Positions 21,784 through 31,836 of a stretch of 64,000 nt of DNA are shown piece after piece. Origin of the DNA: Cladorrhinum sp. PSN259 (Eukaryota; Ascomycota; Sordariomycetes; Sordariales; Podosporaceae). Position 1 is the first letter of the stretch, and the number at the start of each line of letters is the position of its first letter. The stretch covers positions 496,001 to 560,000 of the forward strand of contig MU867073.1 in assembly GCA_033725935.1 (NCBI GenBank), in the 5' to 3' direction. Under the pieces are notes generated by a model, which did no database searches, was not told the DNA's origin, and saw only the letters and a list, made by a program, of their open reading frames with translations. The position numbers and the translations under genes are program-made.

Positions 21784-23866
21784 ATGTCGCGACTCCAACG
21801 CAACCGATATTTAACATGCTTTTACTGCGGGCGCAAAAGCAAAACACGATATGACGGCAAGACCAGGCACTTTGAATGCATATACTGCGATGCCGACAAT
21901 TACCTTGATGAGGTGGGTTGTTTTCATCTGCTGCTTGGATGCCATGTAAACTAATCACCCTCTCCTGGTAGAATGGCGACGTTGCCGATCCCCCAGTTGC
22001 GACAGACAAAATCGCAACGCCAGCGCGATTCACTGTCCCGCGAGCCTCTTCCCCTCCAATGAGCCCGACTACCACAACCTCGATTTTTTGCAACACCTGC
22101 TTAAAAAACCAACATCTTCTAAGCGCGAGTTTAGCTCAATATCTACCAGATCCAGAAGACCCCGAGTACGAAGAAGCCGAGAAGAATTTCCACCGTTTCC
22201 GCCAAACCCAGGAGCGATTGTATCCCCAAATATGCGCCGAATGTGAACCCAACGTTCGCAAGCGTCTCGACCAGGCCGCATACACGGCAAAGACAGATAT
22301 TCTCCGACGCATGATCGATCACAATGCCAACATCAGGAGGAATATTGAGCCAAGTAACTGGTTGGAGCTGGTTGATGTTGTAGGGAAATGGCTGTGGATA
22401 ATGGGGTTTTTGCTGCAACTGGTGTACCATGTCTCAATTGTACATATGCTGTTTTCCAAGCACAATGATCAAATTGGGACAGCAGAAGGCGCCCCGTTCG
22501 TTCTTCTTGTGACCGAGCCACTTGTCAGCCAGCTTCCATCGCCAAGCTGGTTTCTGACCTGGAGCACCCGTGCTACTATCATTGGATCGTGGTGGAACCC
22601 CCGTTTTGCGCAGATTGTTACAGGCTTCAGGAAACATATCACTGGAGTTACGAGATGGTACATCTATCAAGTCATGGCTGTGGCCATGCGAATTTGCCTG
22701 CAGAAGATGGGAGATCAAATCACAACTTATGACTCCAAGTTAATTAACATCCAGATTGGTGGCCATGCCCTCCTCGCAGGCTTTGCTGTTCTGGTGAGTA
22801 TCCCCATATCACAGCTCTTGACGGCGGGCTTCTAACCATTCTCCAGCTATTAATCGGCTCCTCGTCCGCAATTCACACTAAAGCCGCTCCCGTCTTCAAC
22901 GGTCCAACCCAACCGCTCCGTCTCTACGACACTCCGCGACAAAAAGCATCAACAACACCACCAACCAACCCGGAACGTCCCAGCAGCTCCAGAACAGACG
23001 GGACCAACAAACCAGATGCCATAAAATCCATGGTAGATCTCTTTGACGAATTAGACGAAATAGCTCGCTCACCACCTTGCTCCTCGCCCGTCATCCCTCC
23101 CTCTCCTTCCCTCCTCGGAGAAAATGACGAAGACTCGCCTTTTTTTGTCCGACGAATAAACAGACCACGAAAAGTCCAACAACCGCCCATGGGATATACA
23201 CATACCCTGGCAGCACAAGAACTCAGCCAAAACCTGCAACAAATAAATTCTTTGGAACTGGGTTCTTCCTCCTCATTTCAGCGTCATAATCCCCAACCAG
23301 AAGAAATGGACTGGTCACCTACACCAGGAGACCTTTTGGTTGCTCCTACCTCATCTCAAACCCAATCATTGCAGCAGCAACAATCACAGTACAGAGCATT
23401 CAACACCCAAGGCCTGCGCGCCAATCAGCCCTTTAACGCAGCGCCTGTAGAACCGAAAAGAGGTCCCTTTTGGTATCGCGTCCCGCCTGCTCCGATAACA
23501 CCGGCACAGCGCGCTCGCAACCCGCCAAACAGACCCTTGTTACGTGTGAGCCCTGCCAACATAACGCCGGAAGTCAAGTTTAGAGGACCAGATAAGACGC
23601 AGCTCGTACGGGAGACTAGGAGTCAAGCCCGGAAGAGGAAGGAGTTGGAGGAGTCACAGACTGGGGTGGCATTTGCGGAACCAAGCTTCTTTAATAAACC
23701 CAATGGTGATGATCCGCGGAACGATTTGGTTGATTTACTAGGCGGAAGTTTCAGTATGGATGATGAGCAGAGGAGGAAGGATGAAGAGGAAAGAAACGGG
23801 GGATGGTTTGGAGGGTGGGGAGTAGGCGGTGGCGGAAAGACTAGGAGTAAGAGTAAGAAGAAATAA
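21784..23866 (+). CDS. ima1: Inner nuclear membrane protein Ima1 (Samp1/NET5 family)
   Basis: Three exons, 21784-21912, 21972-22793 and 22847-23866, give 656 residues. The N-terminal Ima1_N domain has paired CxxC zinc-type motifs (CFYCGRK and CIYCDADN in exon 1, FCNTC and CAEC in exon 2). The middle carries several membrane segments between about residues 170 and 330 (WLWIMGFLLQLVYHVSIVHML, GHALLAGFAVLLLIGSSSAIH). The C-terminal half is a hydrophilic, disordered tail rich in Ser, Pro and Gln with an FDELDEIA segment. Fission yeast Ima1 and animal Samp1 sit in the inner nuclear membrane and help couple chromatin or centrosomes to the nuclear envelope. Splice joins are phase 0 at both introns and restore the zinc motif context (YLDENGD). 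Confidence 0.88.
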
Positions 23867-24465
23867 GCATAATTCTCTCGATGTGGGATTGGGTTTAAAA
23901 AAATGTGTTTGTAGAATTATGGCTTTGTTATGGGAATTTGGGATAATGGATCGATCGGCAAGCATGGACAAGGGCGTTGATTCTTTGTGTGTCTTGAACC
24001 CATCAAGAAATGCATTTGGGAGGGGTAACAAGGGAAAGGGGGGATTTGTTTTGTGTTTTTCGTTTTGTTAAACATTTACTATTTTCACTTTTTGGACAAG
24101 TTGGTTCCTGTTGTGTGTGTCAAGAGAATCATAAATTTGATAACAACAAAATGAGAGGTATCAGTACCCCGTAGATATGGATGCATTCTTGTTTCTTCTT
24201 GGTCTCCCTTTATCATTTTAGTTATCTGTGTGAGTGAATATTATGTTGATTGACTTGCAACAGCCGTAAGTAAGCACCCAAGCTTCAGATTTTGGTGCTA
24301 ATACTTGTTGCTTGCTGTTTTCTGGGGGTTCACGAACGGGGTTTCTCTGAATCTCATTGGACGGGGAGGGAGAGAAGTAAATTTCAAGTAGAAGAACTTT
24401 TTTTTTTTTTTTACGTACTGACCCAATCGACCCTTACAAAAGTTCAATTCTCCTTACTTACAACC
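23867..24465. other. Intergenic: ima1 3' region to 5S rRNA
   Basis: About 600 bases, AT-rich, with a T14 run near 24399. No gene found. A weak TATA-like TACAAAA lies about 30 bases before the 5S start, roughly where Neurospora 5S genes carry a TATA element. Confidence 0.45.
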
Positions 24466-24584
24466 ACATACGACCATAGATTGTGGAAAACTCGGCATCC
24501 CGTCCGCTCTGCCCTAGATAAGCCACAAATCGCTAGACTAGTACTCAGGTGGGTGACCACTGGGGAATCCCTGGTGTTGTATGT
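24466..24584 (+). rRNA. Dispersed 5S ribosomal RNA gene
   Basis: 119 bases matching the fungal 5S pattern. It starts ACATACGACCATA, continues with CCCGTCCGCTCTGCCC, TAAGCCAC and GGTGGGTGACCAC, and ends GTTGTATGT. The first nine bases pair with the last nine (one G-U pair), closing helix I, so the copy looks intact. The internal A- and C-box regions for TFIIIA/TFIIIC lie in the TAAGC to GGTGGGTGACC part. A T run follows directly (from 24587), a normal Pol III stop. Standing alone between protein genes, it fits the dispersed 5S arrangement of Neurospora-type fungi. Confidence 0.93.
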
Positions 24585-24610
24585 AATTTTTGATCCACTT
24601 TTGTTTTTAT
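24585..24610 (+). terminator. Pol III terminator of the 5S gene
   Basis: T runs TTTTT (from 24587), TTTTG and TTTTTA follow the 5S end within 26 bases, as expected for RNA polymerase III termination. Confidence 0.7.
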
Positions 24611-25428
24611 TTTTATATTTTTTGTTATGTGCTGGTCGAGCAGCAGCAGCAACAGGTTTGGATGATTCTAGTGGTGGCCTTGAAACTGGGACTTTTACTG
24701 CCGCCGCCGTCTCCGGGGTGGGATTTGCTTTCGTCGCTTTCGTCTGGTGACGACGGGATGGTTGTGCGTTACTGATGATGTCTGGATATGCTGGCTGATG
24801 CTGCTGCTGCGTCTTTTTTTTTTTCCTTATGGGTGGTCGAGATTGCTTTTGGTCAGTCGACAACGACTTATGAAGAAATATTGACGGAGGAGCAATCGTA
24901 GCGTTGTCACCGTCGCCTACCTCGGAGGGGATGCAGTGAAGCTATGTTGGGATTCAACCTTTGTTTCTGTGTTGATGGTTGCTGTAAAATTGGTAGTTCA
25001 TTTTCTATCTAGGAGACGTGATGATGGACGGAATGTGAGATCTTTGGTCGCTGATTAATGACGATGTTGTTACACCTGAGGCTCGTGATGTAAAGTGGAT
25101 GAAATTGAGATATAAATGGTTACAGCATAAATTTACACTGAAACGGAATGAATGAATGAATGCTTGTTAATGCCAAGAAATCCTTCAAGTCAAAAATTTT
25201 GAGTGACATGTCCCTGATAAGTTGATGAGGCTTTCACAAAAGCCTTATTTATACAACTTCCCGATCGGGGGTTGCCTGGGACAACTCAGAATGACGGGCT
25301 CATCTGTGACCAAAATTGCATATAAAATCTTTTGACGCTGATAATATTCCCTTACATATCGCCCTCTTTATAACCATCGCTTCATTACCAAAACAATTAT
25401 ATACAACATCCCGTCCCATAAAAATAAA
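24611..25428. other. Intergenic between 5S rRNA and sec6
   Basis: About 820 bases holding the sec6 3' region (minus strand). No protein or further RNA gene supported. A short AATGAATG repeat lies near 25149-25161. Confidence 0.45.
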
Positions 25429-27684
25429 TCACTTCAACTTACCCATAATCGTTTCAGGCCCTCTAACAATCTCCATATTGGCCGCCCGCTGCTTGACAGC
25501 ACCCAACATCTCCCTACTGAAATCATCTCTCGTCTTCAAAACAGCCTCAACCCAACTAATCTGCAAATCCCAATACGCTCTCTTGAAGGCCTCAAACGTA
25601 TTCGGGACGGCCTCCTTCTCAACCGTCAACAACTCCAGGAACGGCTCGGTCACCCTCCAAGTCTCCTTGATGGCGTTACCCACGTCAGGGTTCGGTAAAC
25701 TGTTGAAAAACTCAAACGCCGTCCTGAGATCATCAAAAATCTTGTCCTTGAAGGGGTCCGTCCGTCGGAACTTGGCGCCCTTGTTCCTGACCGACGAGAG
25801 ATACCTCACCAGCAATTCATCCGCAAAGATCTCAATGAAAATATCCACTAAAGAGTGATGCAGCACCTGTCGGTAATCGCTAACATACTCCTCAAACGTG
25901 GCCACCATGCGAGCCATGGCGGTCGTGCTGTACCACTTGGGCGTGAAGAACTCGGGCATGACCGTCTTGAAGTCGACAGTAAACACCAGCTGCGCAAATT
26001 TGGTGATGCACCAAGTGCTGAGATCCACGTAACCATCACGCAGGGCTGCAACCTCGCTCTCAGCCCGATCCATGTACTGCGGCGTGACAAGTCCACTAAA
26101 CTTCTTTCTGAAATCAGACAAATATGCCAGCCGGCCCTCATCCTCATTGTCATCGATGCACGCAATCTGATCATTGGCCGTGGCCACGAGCCAGTCCTCC
26201 AGCGCCTGAAACCCTTCCAGATCCACAACATTGTCATCCTCATACCGCGCAGCCTCGTCCTCCAGCATTTTCTGCCACGATTGCTGCCGTTGTCGTAACC
26301 TCTGGAACATGGCGTCCACCACACCTTCCACAACGTCGGCTCGCTTCGAGTTGGCAGCTGCGTCAAGCTGCTCCCTCAACATCCTCCACAGATCAATAAG
26401 ATTCTTGTTTCTGAAGTATCCGTATTCATCCGTGTCGAGATTACCGCCCTCAACATTGCGTCCTTCAAAGTCCTTTTGCTCCTGTGCATAAATCCGGTCG
26501 ATCCACTCGTCCAGGAACTTGATAATGAGTGAGCGGAAGTCACGGACCAGTTCCGTCTCGCGGTTGTCGATAACGTGCGGTACGAGATCCTCCTGTTTGA
26601 ATCCAAGCCTGGCCATCTTGACATAGTATTTCTCGGGCCAGCCGACAATCTCGAGGGTGTGGCTGGAGCTGGTTTGAGGATCGTCAATAATATCGACGAG
26701 AAAGTCGTGCATGAGACCGTGATATATATCCGTCCAGGTCTTGAAAATCTTCCACTTCTTAGGCATCAACTGAACCATACCCAGCTTCACCGTGTTGAGG
26801 TCGTTGAAGTACCACTTTAAACTCTTCTCCAGCTCCCCTGGATCTTCCATAAACTTGCCCCTGCTCTTTTCGAACTTGGGCCGGGCGATCTCTTTGATAC
26901 CAAAAAGGAACTTGTCCTTGTAGCCCCTGACAGTCTTTGCGCCGTCGGTTATGCTCTGAAACCTCGTCGCGATCTCCTTGTGGTCCTTTAGCGCCTCCTG
27001 CAGCGCCAACACCCTCTGATCGCTCTTCTCCTCAGCCTCAATGATGAGCGCGAACCGCACGACAAGGCTCGTGTTATCGGCCTGTACCAGAGCCACCAGG
27101 CTCCTAGCAATTAACTCGATACGTTCGTCAAAAATGGCAATTACCTCGTCCAGCTGCTTGAAGTAGTCCTCCAGCGTCGACTGCAAACTCGGATCGTCCC
27201 CTCTCTGTATCTGTTCCATCGCGTCGTCCCTGATGTTCCTCAGCTGCGTAAGCTCGTAGTGAATCCCCAACAGGTTTGGCATGCTCTCCAAGTCTTCCCC
27301 ATCCAACCGCATCATCTCCTGTATGTCACCCAGCCGGTCGTTGAAGGTTTCGAGGTTCTTCCGCATCGTCTCGACGGCGCCGAAATTGCGGTGCGCCTGC
27401 GACACCAAGTTGATTGTCGCAAAATCCACAATCATGTTTTGCGACTCTGAACATATCTTGTCGATCTTCATCATCTCCTCCTTTATTTGCTGCACCGTCT
27501 TTTGGCCGTCCGACAGTCCATTCATCCCCGCCTGTGTTGTTTCCAACTGTTCGCGCAAGCCGCTGCGCAGCTGGGAGTCGATGGCCTCCTTCTTGCGTGC
27601 GAACTCGGCCTTGAGGGCCGAGATCTTGTCGAGGTCATCAGGGTGCCGGAGCAGCTCCGACAGCTTGACGGGCGGCACGTCCAT
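25429..27684 (-). CDS. sec6: Exocyst complex subunit Sec6 (EXOC3)
   Basis: A single exon encodes 751 residues, close to the usual 740-805 of the family. An N-terminal coiled coil (LKAEFARKKEAIDSQLRSGLREQL) is followed by the CATCHR-fold helical bundles; the conserved family segment KWKIFKTWTDIYHGLMHDFL and the C-terminal FVDELLVRYLSS-like stretch are visible. The exocyst tethers secretory vesicles to the plasma membrane at the hyphal tip and septum, and Sec6 anchors the complex and contacts the SNARE Sec9. The ATG at 27684 is the first in frame and is followed by MDVPPVKLSELLRHPDDL, typical of filamentous fungal Sec6. Confidence 0.93.
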   Translation of the reverse strand: MDVPPVKLSELLRHPDDLDKISALKAEFARKKEAIDSQLRSGLREQLETTQAGMNGLSDGQKTVQQIKEEMMKIDKICSESQNMIVDFATINLVSQAHRNFGAVETMRKNLETFNDRLGDIQEMMRLDGEDLESMPNLLGIHYELTQLRNIRDDAMEQIQRGDDPSLQSTLEDYFKQLDEVIAIFDERIELIARSLVALVQADNTSLVVRFALIIEAEEKSDQRVLALQEALKDHKEIATRFQSITDGAKTVRGYKDKFLFGIKEIARPKFEKSRGKFMEDPGELEKSLKWYFNDLNTVKLGMVQLMPKKWKIFKTWTDIYHGLMHDFLVDIIDDPQTSSSHTLEIVGWPEKYYVKMARLGFKQEDLVPHVIDNRETELVRDFRSLIIKFLDEWIDRIYAQEQKDFEGRNVEGGNLDTDEYGYFRNKNLIDLWRMLREQLDAAANSKRADVVEGVVDAMFQRLRQRQQSWQKMLEDEAARYEDDNVVDLEGFQALEDWLVATANDQIACIDDNEDEGRLAYLSDFRKKFSGLVTPQYMDRAESEVAALRDGYVDLSTWCITKFAQLVFTVDFKTVMPEFFTPKWYSTTAMARMVATFEEYVSDYRQVLHHSLVDIFIEIFADELLVRYLSSVRNKGAKFRRTDPFKDKIFDDLRTAFEFFNSLPNPDVGNAIKETWRVTEPFLELLTVEKEAVPNTFEAFKRAYWDLQISWVEAVLKTRDDFSREMLGAVKQRAANMEIVRGPETIMGKLK

Positions 27685-28679
27685 TGCTGTTGGGTCCGCG
27701 GGCGCTAGGCTCTTCAGAGATGATCTATCGGTTCATATGTATCATGTCGTTGTTGCGCGTAACTCTTAGCGGGGTACCGAGTGTTGTTCAGGTCGAAACT
27801 CGACGGGGCACCCTCTGCATGACGGCTTGTTCGATGTTTGGGTTTCAGGGTGTTGAACTTGGCGGGGGGTTGCAGGCGCAACAGGGGATGAGCTACAGCG
27901 GAATGCGCCTTGTGGCCCGTGCACCCTCCGAGCTTCAGCAGCAAAAGGTCAGAACATTACTGATGAAGATAATGGACTTTAGGAAATACTGCTATGTACG
28001 GAAGATATTGATGTTGTCATGCGTGATCTATGTAGGAGGCTGTGGCCCTGCGGCTAAGTTGTATCGAAGCTCGCAACAGTCGGAAGACTTGATGAAAGCT
28101 ATGAGCAACGACGAGGCGGCGAGCAGGGTACAGTAACTCATCTCTACCGAGATCGGTGCTAGGGGAGCTTTATTAGAGTTCCCTTACATCTCAAGATTCA
28201 CAGACGCTATAACGTCCCTATCAAAATCCAGGAGACATGAGAGCCCTGGCCAACCACAGTAGCTACCCCCCAATCCCCCAGAGCTATGGGAGCTCCGAAA
28301 TCGTTCCCCTGTTGGAGCAATATTCCAGAATCAACAGCCTCAAGATTCCCTAATCCCAATAGCAGAACCCTCGGGAGATGATTCCCTGTTCCCTTGGTTC
28401 ATCCCAACCCACGGCATACCCAGATCCAAGAAACACAAGCAAAAGCATCCCAAACCAAAACACAATCTCACAAGCGAGAAACTGTCATTTTTTTCCTCTT
28501 GCTGTATGATATCCATTCCTCTATCAGCAAAAGGCCATACCATATACACAGAGAGACCAAGTCAGGCCTTATTCCTCCCCCTTCTCTCTATCCCCATCTC
28601 TTTTCTACCTCCCCATCAACCCCTCTCAAATGCCCACCATATCCCCAAGCTTTCCGAATCCAGCTACTTATCGCAGTTT
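27685..28679. other. Intergenic between sec6 and cox7C
   Basis: About 1 kb. It contains the sec6 promoter side and the cox7C 3' side. Open frames on the plus strand (27.7-28.1 kb) lack any protein-like features. No RNA gene seen. Confidence 0.45.
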
Positions 28680-29014
28680 TTACTTGGCGGGGTGGTTGAC
28701 CTGCCAGACTGTTTATTCCATTGTGTCAGCATTTCCCTACCCCCAAAAAAAGAAGAAGAAAAGGGTAGCTTAAGACGAGGGGCAGGGAGAAATAACGCAC
28801 AAGAAATGCCGAAAGGCAGACTAAACCCAACGGCGCAAAAGGTCCAGAACTTGATCGCGAAGCCCTTCTTGCGGGGGTTGAAGGGGATGTTGGAAAGAGG
28901 ACCGTCGGGGTAGTGGTAAGGAGAAGAGAGCTGGGCGCGGGTGGTCTGGAAGCCGCGGCGGGCGACGACGTTGACGTTGCGCGGAGCAGCGCGGATGGCG
29001 GCGCGGGCGAGCAT
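28680..29014 (-). CDS. cox8: Cytochrome c oxidase subunit COX7C (yeast Cox8)
   Basis: Two exons on the minus strand, 29014-28801 and 28708-28680, give 80 residues. The intron (92 bases, GTGCGT...AACAG, GCTGAC branch site) was chosen because it ends the protein as GISFWQVNHPAK right after the membrane segment, as in the family; reading through gives an unlike 115-residue product. Residues 1-30 are an Arg/Ala presequence ending RGFQTTR. The mature part has PLSNIPFNPRKKGFAIKF and the single membrane helix FWTFCAVGFSLPFGIS. It is a small structural subunit of respiratory complex IV in the inner mitochondrial membrane. An in-frame ATG at 29050 exists but would bury the presequence. Confidence 0.85.
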
Positions 29015-29520
29015 CTTTTTGTGTGTTAAATTCTTTCCTTGGTAAATCAATTGGGGGTTTCTGCAAAGCTCGAAGGTAATGGTGGGAAAATACCTTGGGA
29101 AAAAGTGAGTGGGAGATTTTGAGGTGGTGGTGAGGTAAGGTCTGTATCAAGTAAACTTGTGACGCTAGCAATTGGGAAACCTGACGTCCGGGATTCGAGG
29201 AGCTCGGTTCGGGAGAGCTCCTCCTCCAGTGGTGTGACTTTTTGCGTCAAGAGCTCAGCTGGACTGCCGTAATTGATGGGAGGGGGCAGGGGTACGACGT
29301 CTTATGTAAGCTCACAGCATCCCTTTCCCCTTTTTGCAGAGCTCAAACACCAAAAATGCTGCTTCCACATGTCAACCAGCAACAACCTAGTAATTCTTTC
29401 ACAGAGAGCTCCTTTTGAAGCACATGTATGATTGGAATCTTGAAAATCTTAGTCGGCTTGGATATCACGATGCCATGCTATATAAAGATATAATCCTCTA
29501 TACAAACACACATCCGCCAT
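29015..29520. other. Intergenic between cox7C and glr1
   Basis: 506 bases between two minus-strand genes: the cox7C promoter and the glr1 3' end. Nothing else recognised. Confidence 0.45.
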
Positions 29521-31110
29521 TTACCTCAAAGTAACAATCTCCTCAGCGCTAGTTGGGTGAATAGCAACGCAGCTATCGAAATCGGCCTTGGTTGCCCCCA
29601 TCTTGACCGCAACACCAAAGCCCTGGAGCATCTCGCCGCTTCCAAGACCCATAATGTGAAGCCCAACGACCTTCTCCTCAGGACCAACGCAAATCAGCTT
29701 GTAGGCTGTAGGCGCCTTTTCCTCGGGCTCCATCATCGCATAGTACATGGCAGTAAAGTTGGTCTTGTAGATCTTGAGATTCTCAGCGCCGTACTTCTCA
29801 ACAGCCTGAGGCTCGGTAAGGCCGATAGATCCAACCTCGGGATGCGCGAACACCACTGAGGGGATGTTGCTGTAGTCGAGCTTAGCGGTCCGGAACTCCT
29901 CGGGTCCAAATAACCTTGCAGAAAGCTTGCGGCCGGCAGCAATAGCTACTGGAGTAAGCTCAACACCACCAGTCACGTCACCAAGAGCATAAATGTTCTC
30001 AACGTTTGTGTTCTGGTACTCGTCCACGACCACTTGACCCTTCTCGTTGAGCTTGACGCCCGCAGACTCAAGACCAAGACCATCGGTAGCCGGGGTGCGA
30101 CCAATGGCCCAAATAAGGTGGTCTACGTCCGACAGGACACCCTCACCAGCCTTTGACTTGTAATGTAACGTCAACTTGCCAGTAGCCTCGTCCTTCTCAA
30201 CCTTGTTGGTCTGGCTGCCCTTGTGGACATGAATACCCAACCGCTCGTACTCGGTGGTTACCTTCTCCTGAATCATAGGGTCGAAGGTCCGGAGGAAGGT
30301 ATCATAACGGATGAAGAGATGGGTCTCGACACCGAGAGCATTAAACATGCCAGCAAACTCGACCGCGATGTAGCCAGCACCAACAAGAGCTACCTTTTTG
30401 GGAAGCTTGTCAATATCAAAGAAGCCATCGCTGTTGATGCCGTATTCTGACCCGGGGATCTGGGGAGGAATGTGGGGGTTTCCGCCAACGGCGATCAGGA
30501 TCTTTTTCGCATTGACGACCTCCTTGGTGCCATCATCAAGGGTGACCTCAACAGAGTTCTTTGAAAGAAGCTTGGCCCAGCCGTGGATGTACTCGACCTT
30601 GTCGTTGGTAAGGTTGCGCTCGTAAATTCCGTTCAGACGCTTGATGTAGGCATCACGCTTGTTCTTGAACGTCGTCCAGTCAAAGGGAGCCTTTTCTTCG
30701 ATACTGAAGCCGTAAGACTTGGCTTGGTGGATGGTCTCGGAGATAAATGCGGCATTGAAGGTGACCTTTTTCGGTACGCAGCTGTCATGCAGGGCAGCAT
30801 ATAGTTAGTCTCTTGTGTTATGTAGAATTCAAAGGAATGTCTCGGTCTGTACGAACCCCACGTTGACGCAAGTACCTCCTAATCGCTTTCCCTCAATAAC
30901 CATGGCCTTTGCGCCATATCTTGAGCTTGCGGCACGGGCAGCACCAAGACCACCACTGCCGCCTCCAATGACGAGGAAGTCGATCTCTTTGGAAATTGGA
31001 GCCATGTTGATTGCGGCTGCCGAGAAATGTCTGGAAAAAGTACCAAGTCGGCCTACAGCTGTTCTAGACGCAAGAAAGGGACGTCTTGTCAAGAGCGAAA
31101 TTGTTTGCAT
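29521..31110 (-). CDS. glr1: Glutathione reductase, likely dual-targeted
   Basis: Two exons, 31110-30857 and 30781-29521, give 504 residues; the intron (75 bases, donor GTTCGT) splits the codon of the glycine before the second redox cysteine. Motifs in order: FAD-binding GGGSGG (49-54), redox disulfide C81/C86 in GGTCVNVGC, NADPH-binding GAGYIAVEFAGM, ALGDVTGG, and the C-terminal catalytic HPTSAEEIVT. It reduces glutathione disulfide with NADPH. Met1 (31110) opens a basic, Ser/Arg-rich presequence (LLTRRPFLASR), while Met36 (31005) opens the enzyme directly. This is the arrangement known from yeast GLR1, where the two starts give mitochondrial and cytosolic forms. The donor site is not the consensus GTAAGT, but the phase and motif continuity are decisive. 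Confidence 0.95.
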
Positions 31111-31836
31111 GGAGATATGATACCTTCTTCCCCTAGGAGAGAGAGGTATCGCGGGGCAGGCGGGGCAATAAATAATACAATGAAAAGACAGGGCGCTATG
31201 GCGTATGGGGCGTTCCTGGGCTGTAGGTTGGTTGCTGACAGATACAATTGCGCGATAGATGCACGATGGATGCAACGCGAACCTGGAAGGTGCCCCGATG
31301 TAGCCCTGAATTCCAAATGTAAACCGGGCGCTCAGCTAAGCAACAACTGCTGTTTGTGATTCCAGATTTCCAATTCGATAATTTCCAATCTGCCTGGAGG
31401 GAGACGCTGCAGGGCCCCGCCGTCGCCGGCTCCGGACGGGCGAAACCGCTGTATCCGTGCGTCATTGTCAAGGGTGTTTGACAAATCTTTGGTGCATCTT
31501 CATTGGCGAATCGGCATCTTCGGTGGGGTATTCGAGAACGACCTTCTATTGCGCCCTTGGCTCTCAGTCACCGCCACTCACCGGCCAGATCTCACTTACA
31601 CTGACAATTGCCGTCTACAGATGTGAGGTTATTCATGCTCAGTCCAATTTGTTACTTTGCAAATAAACACAAAGTTTTATCACAAAGTTGACCATTTCCG
31701 TTATATTTTGATAAAACCATGATGTAAATATTTTCAATCAGAATGAAGCGTACAACGCGTAATCAAACTTTTCCTCTTCAAGTCCCGTCTTTCCTTGTTT
31801 ACAACCGATCATGAGGACCTCCCAGCGACCACAACC
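31111..31836. promoter_or_regulatory. Divergent promoter between glr1 and cce1
   Basis: 726 bases between two divergent starts. No gene is seen. The segment from 31640 to 31760 is AT-rich, and an out-of-frame ATG at 31811 precedes the cce1 start by 26 bases. Confidence 0.45.

Noticed and set aside
28664..28800. Unspliced reading of the COX7C gene to a 115-residue protein
   Set aside because: The extra residues are unlike the family, while splicing with a CTGAC branch site gives the expected short end after the membrane helix.
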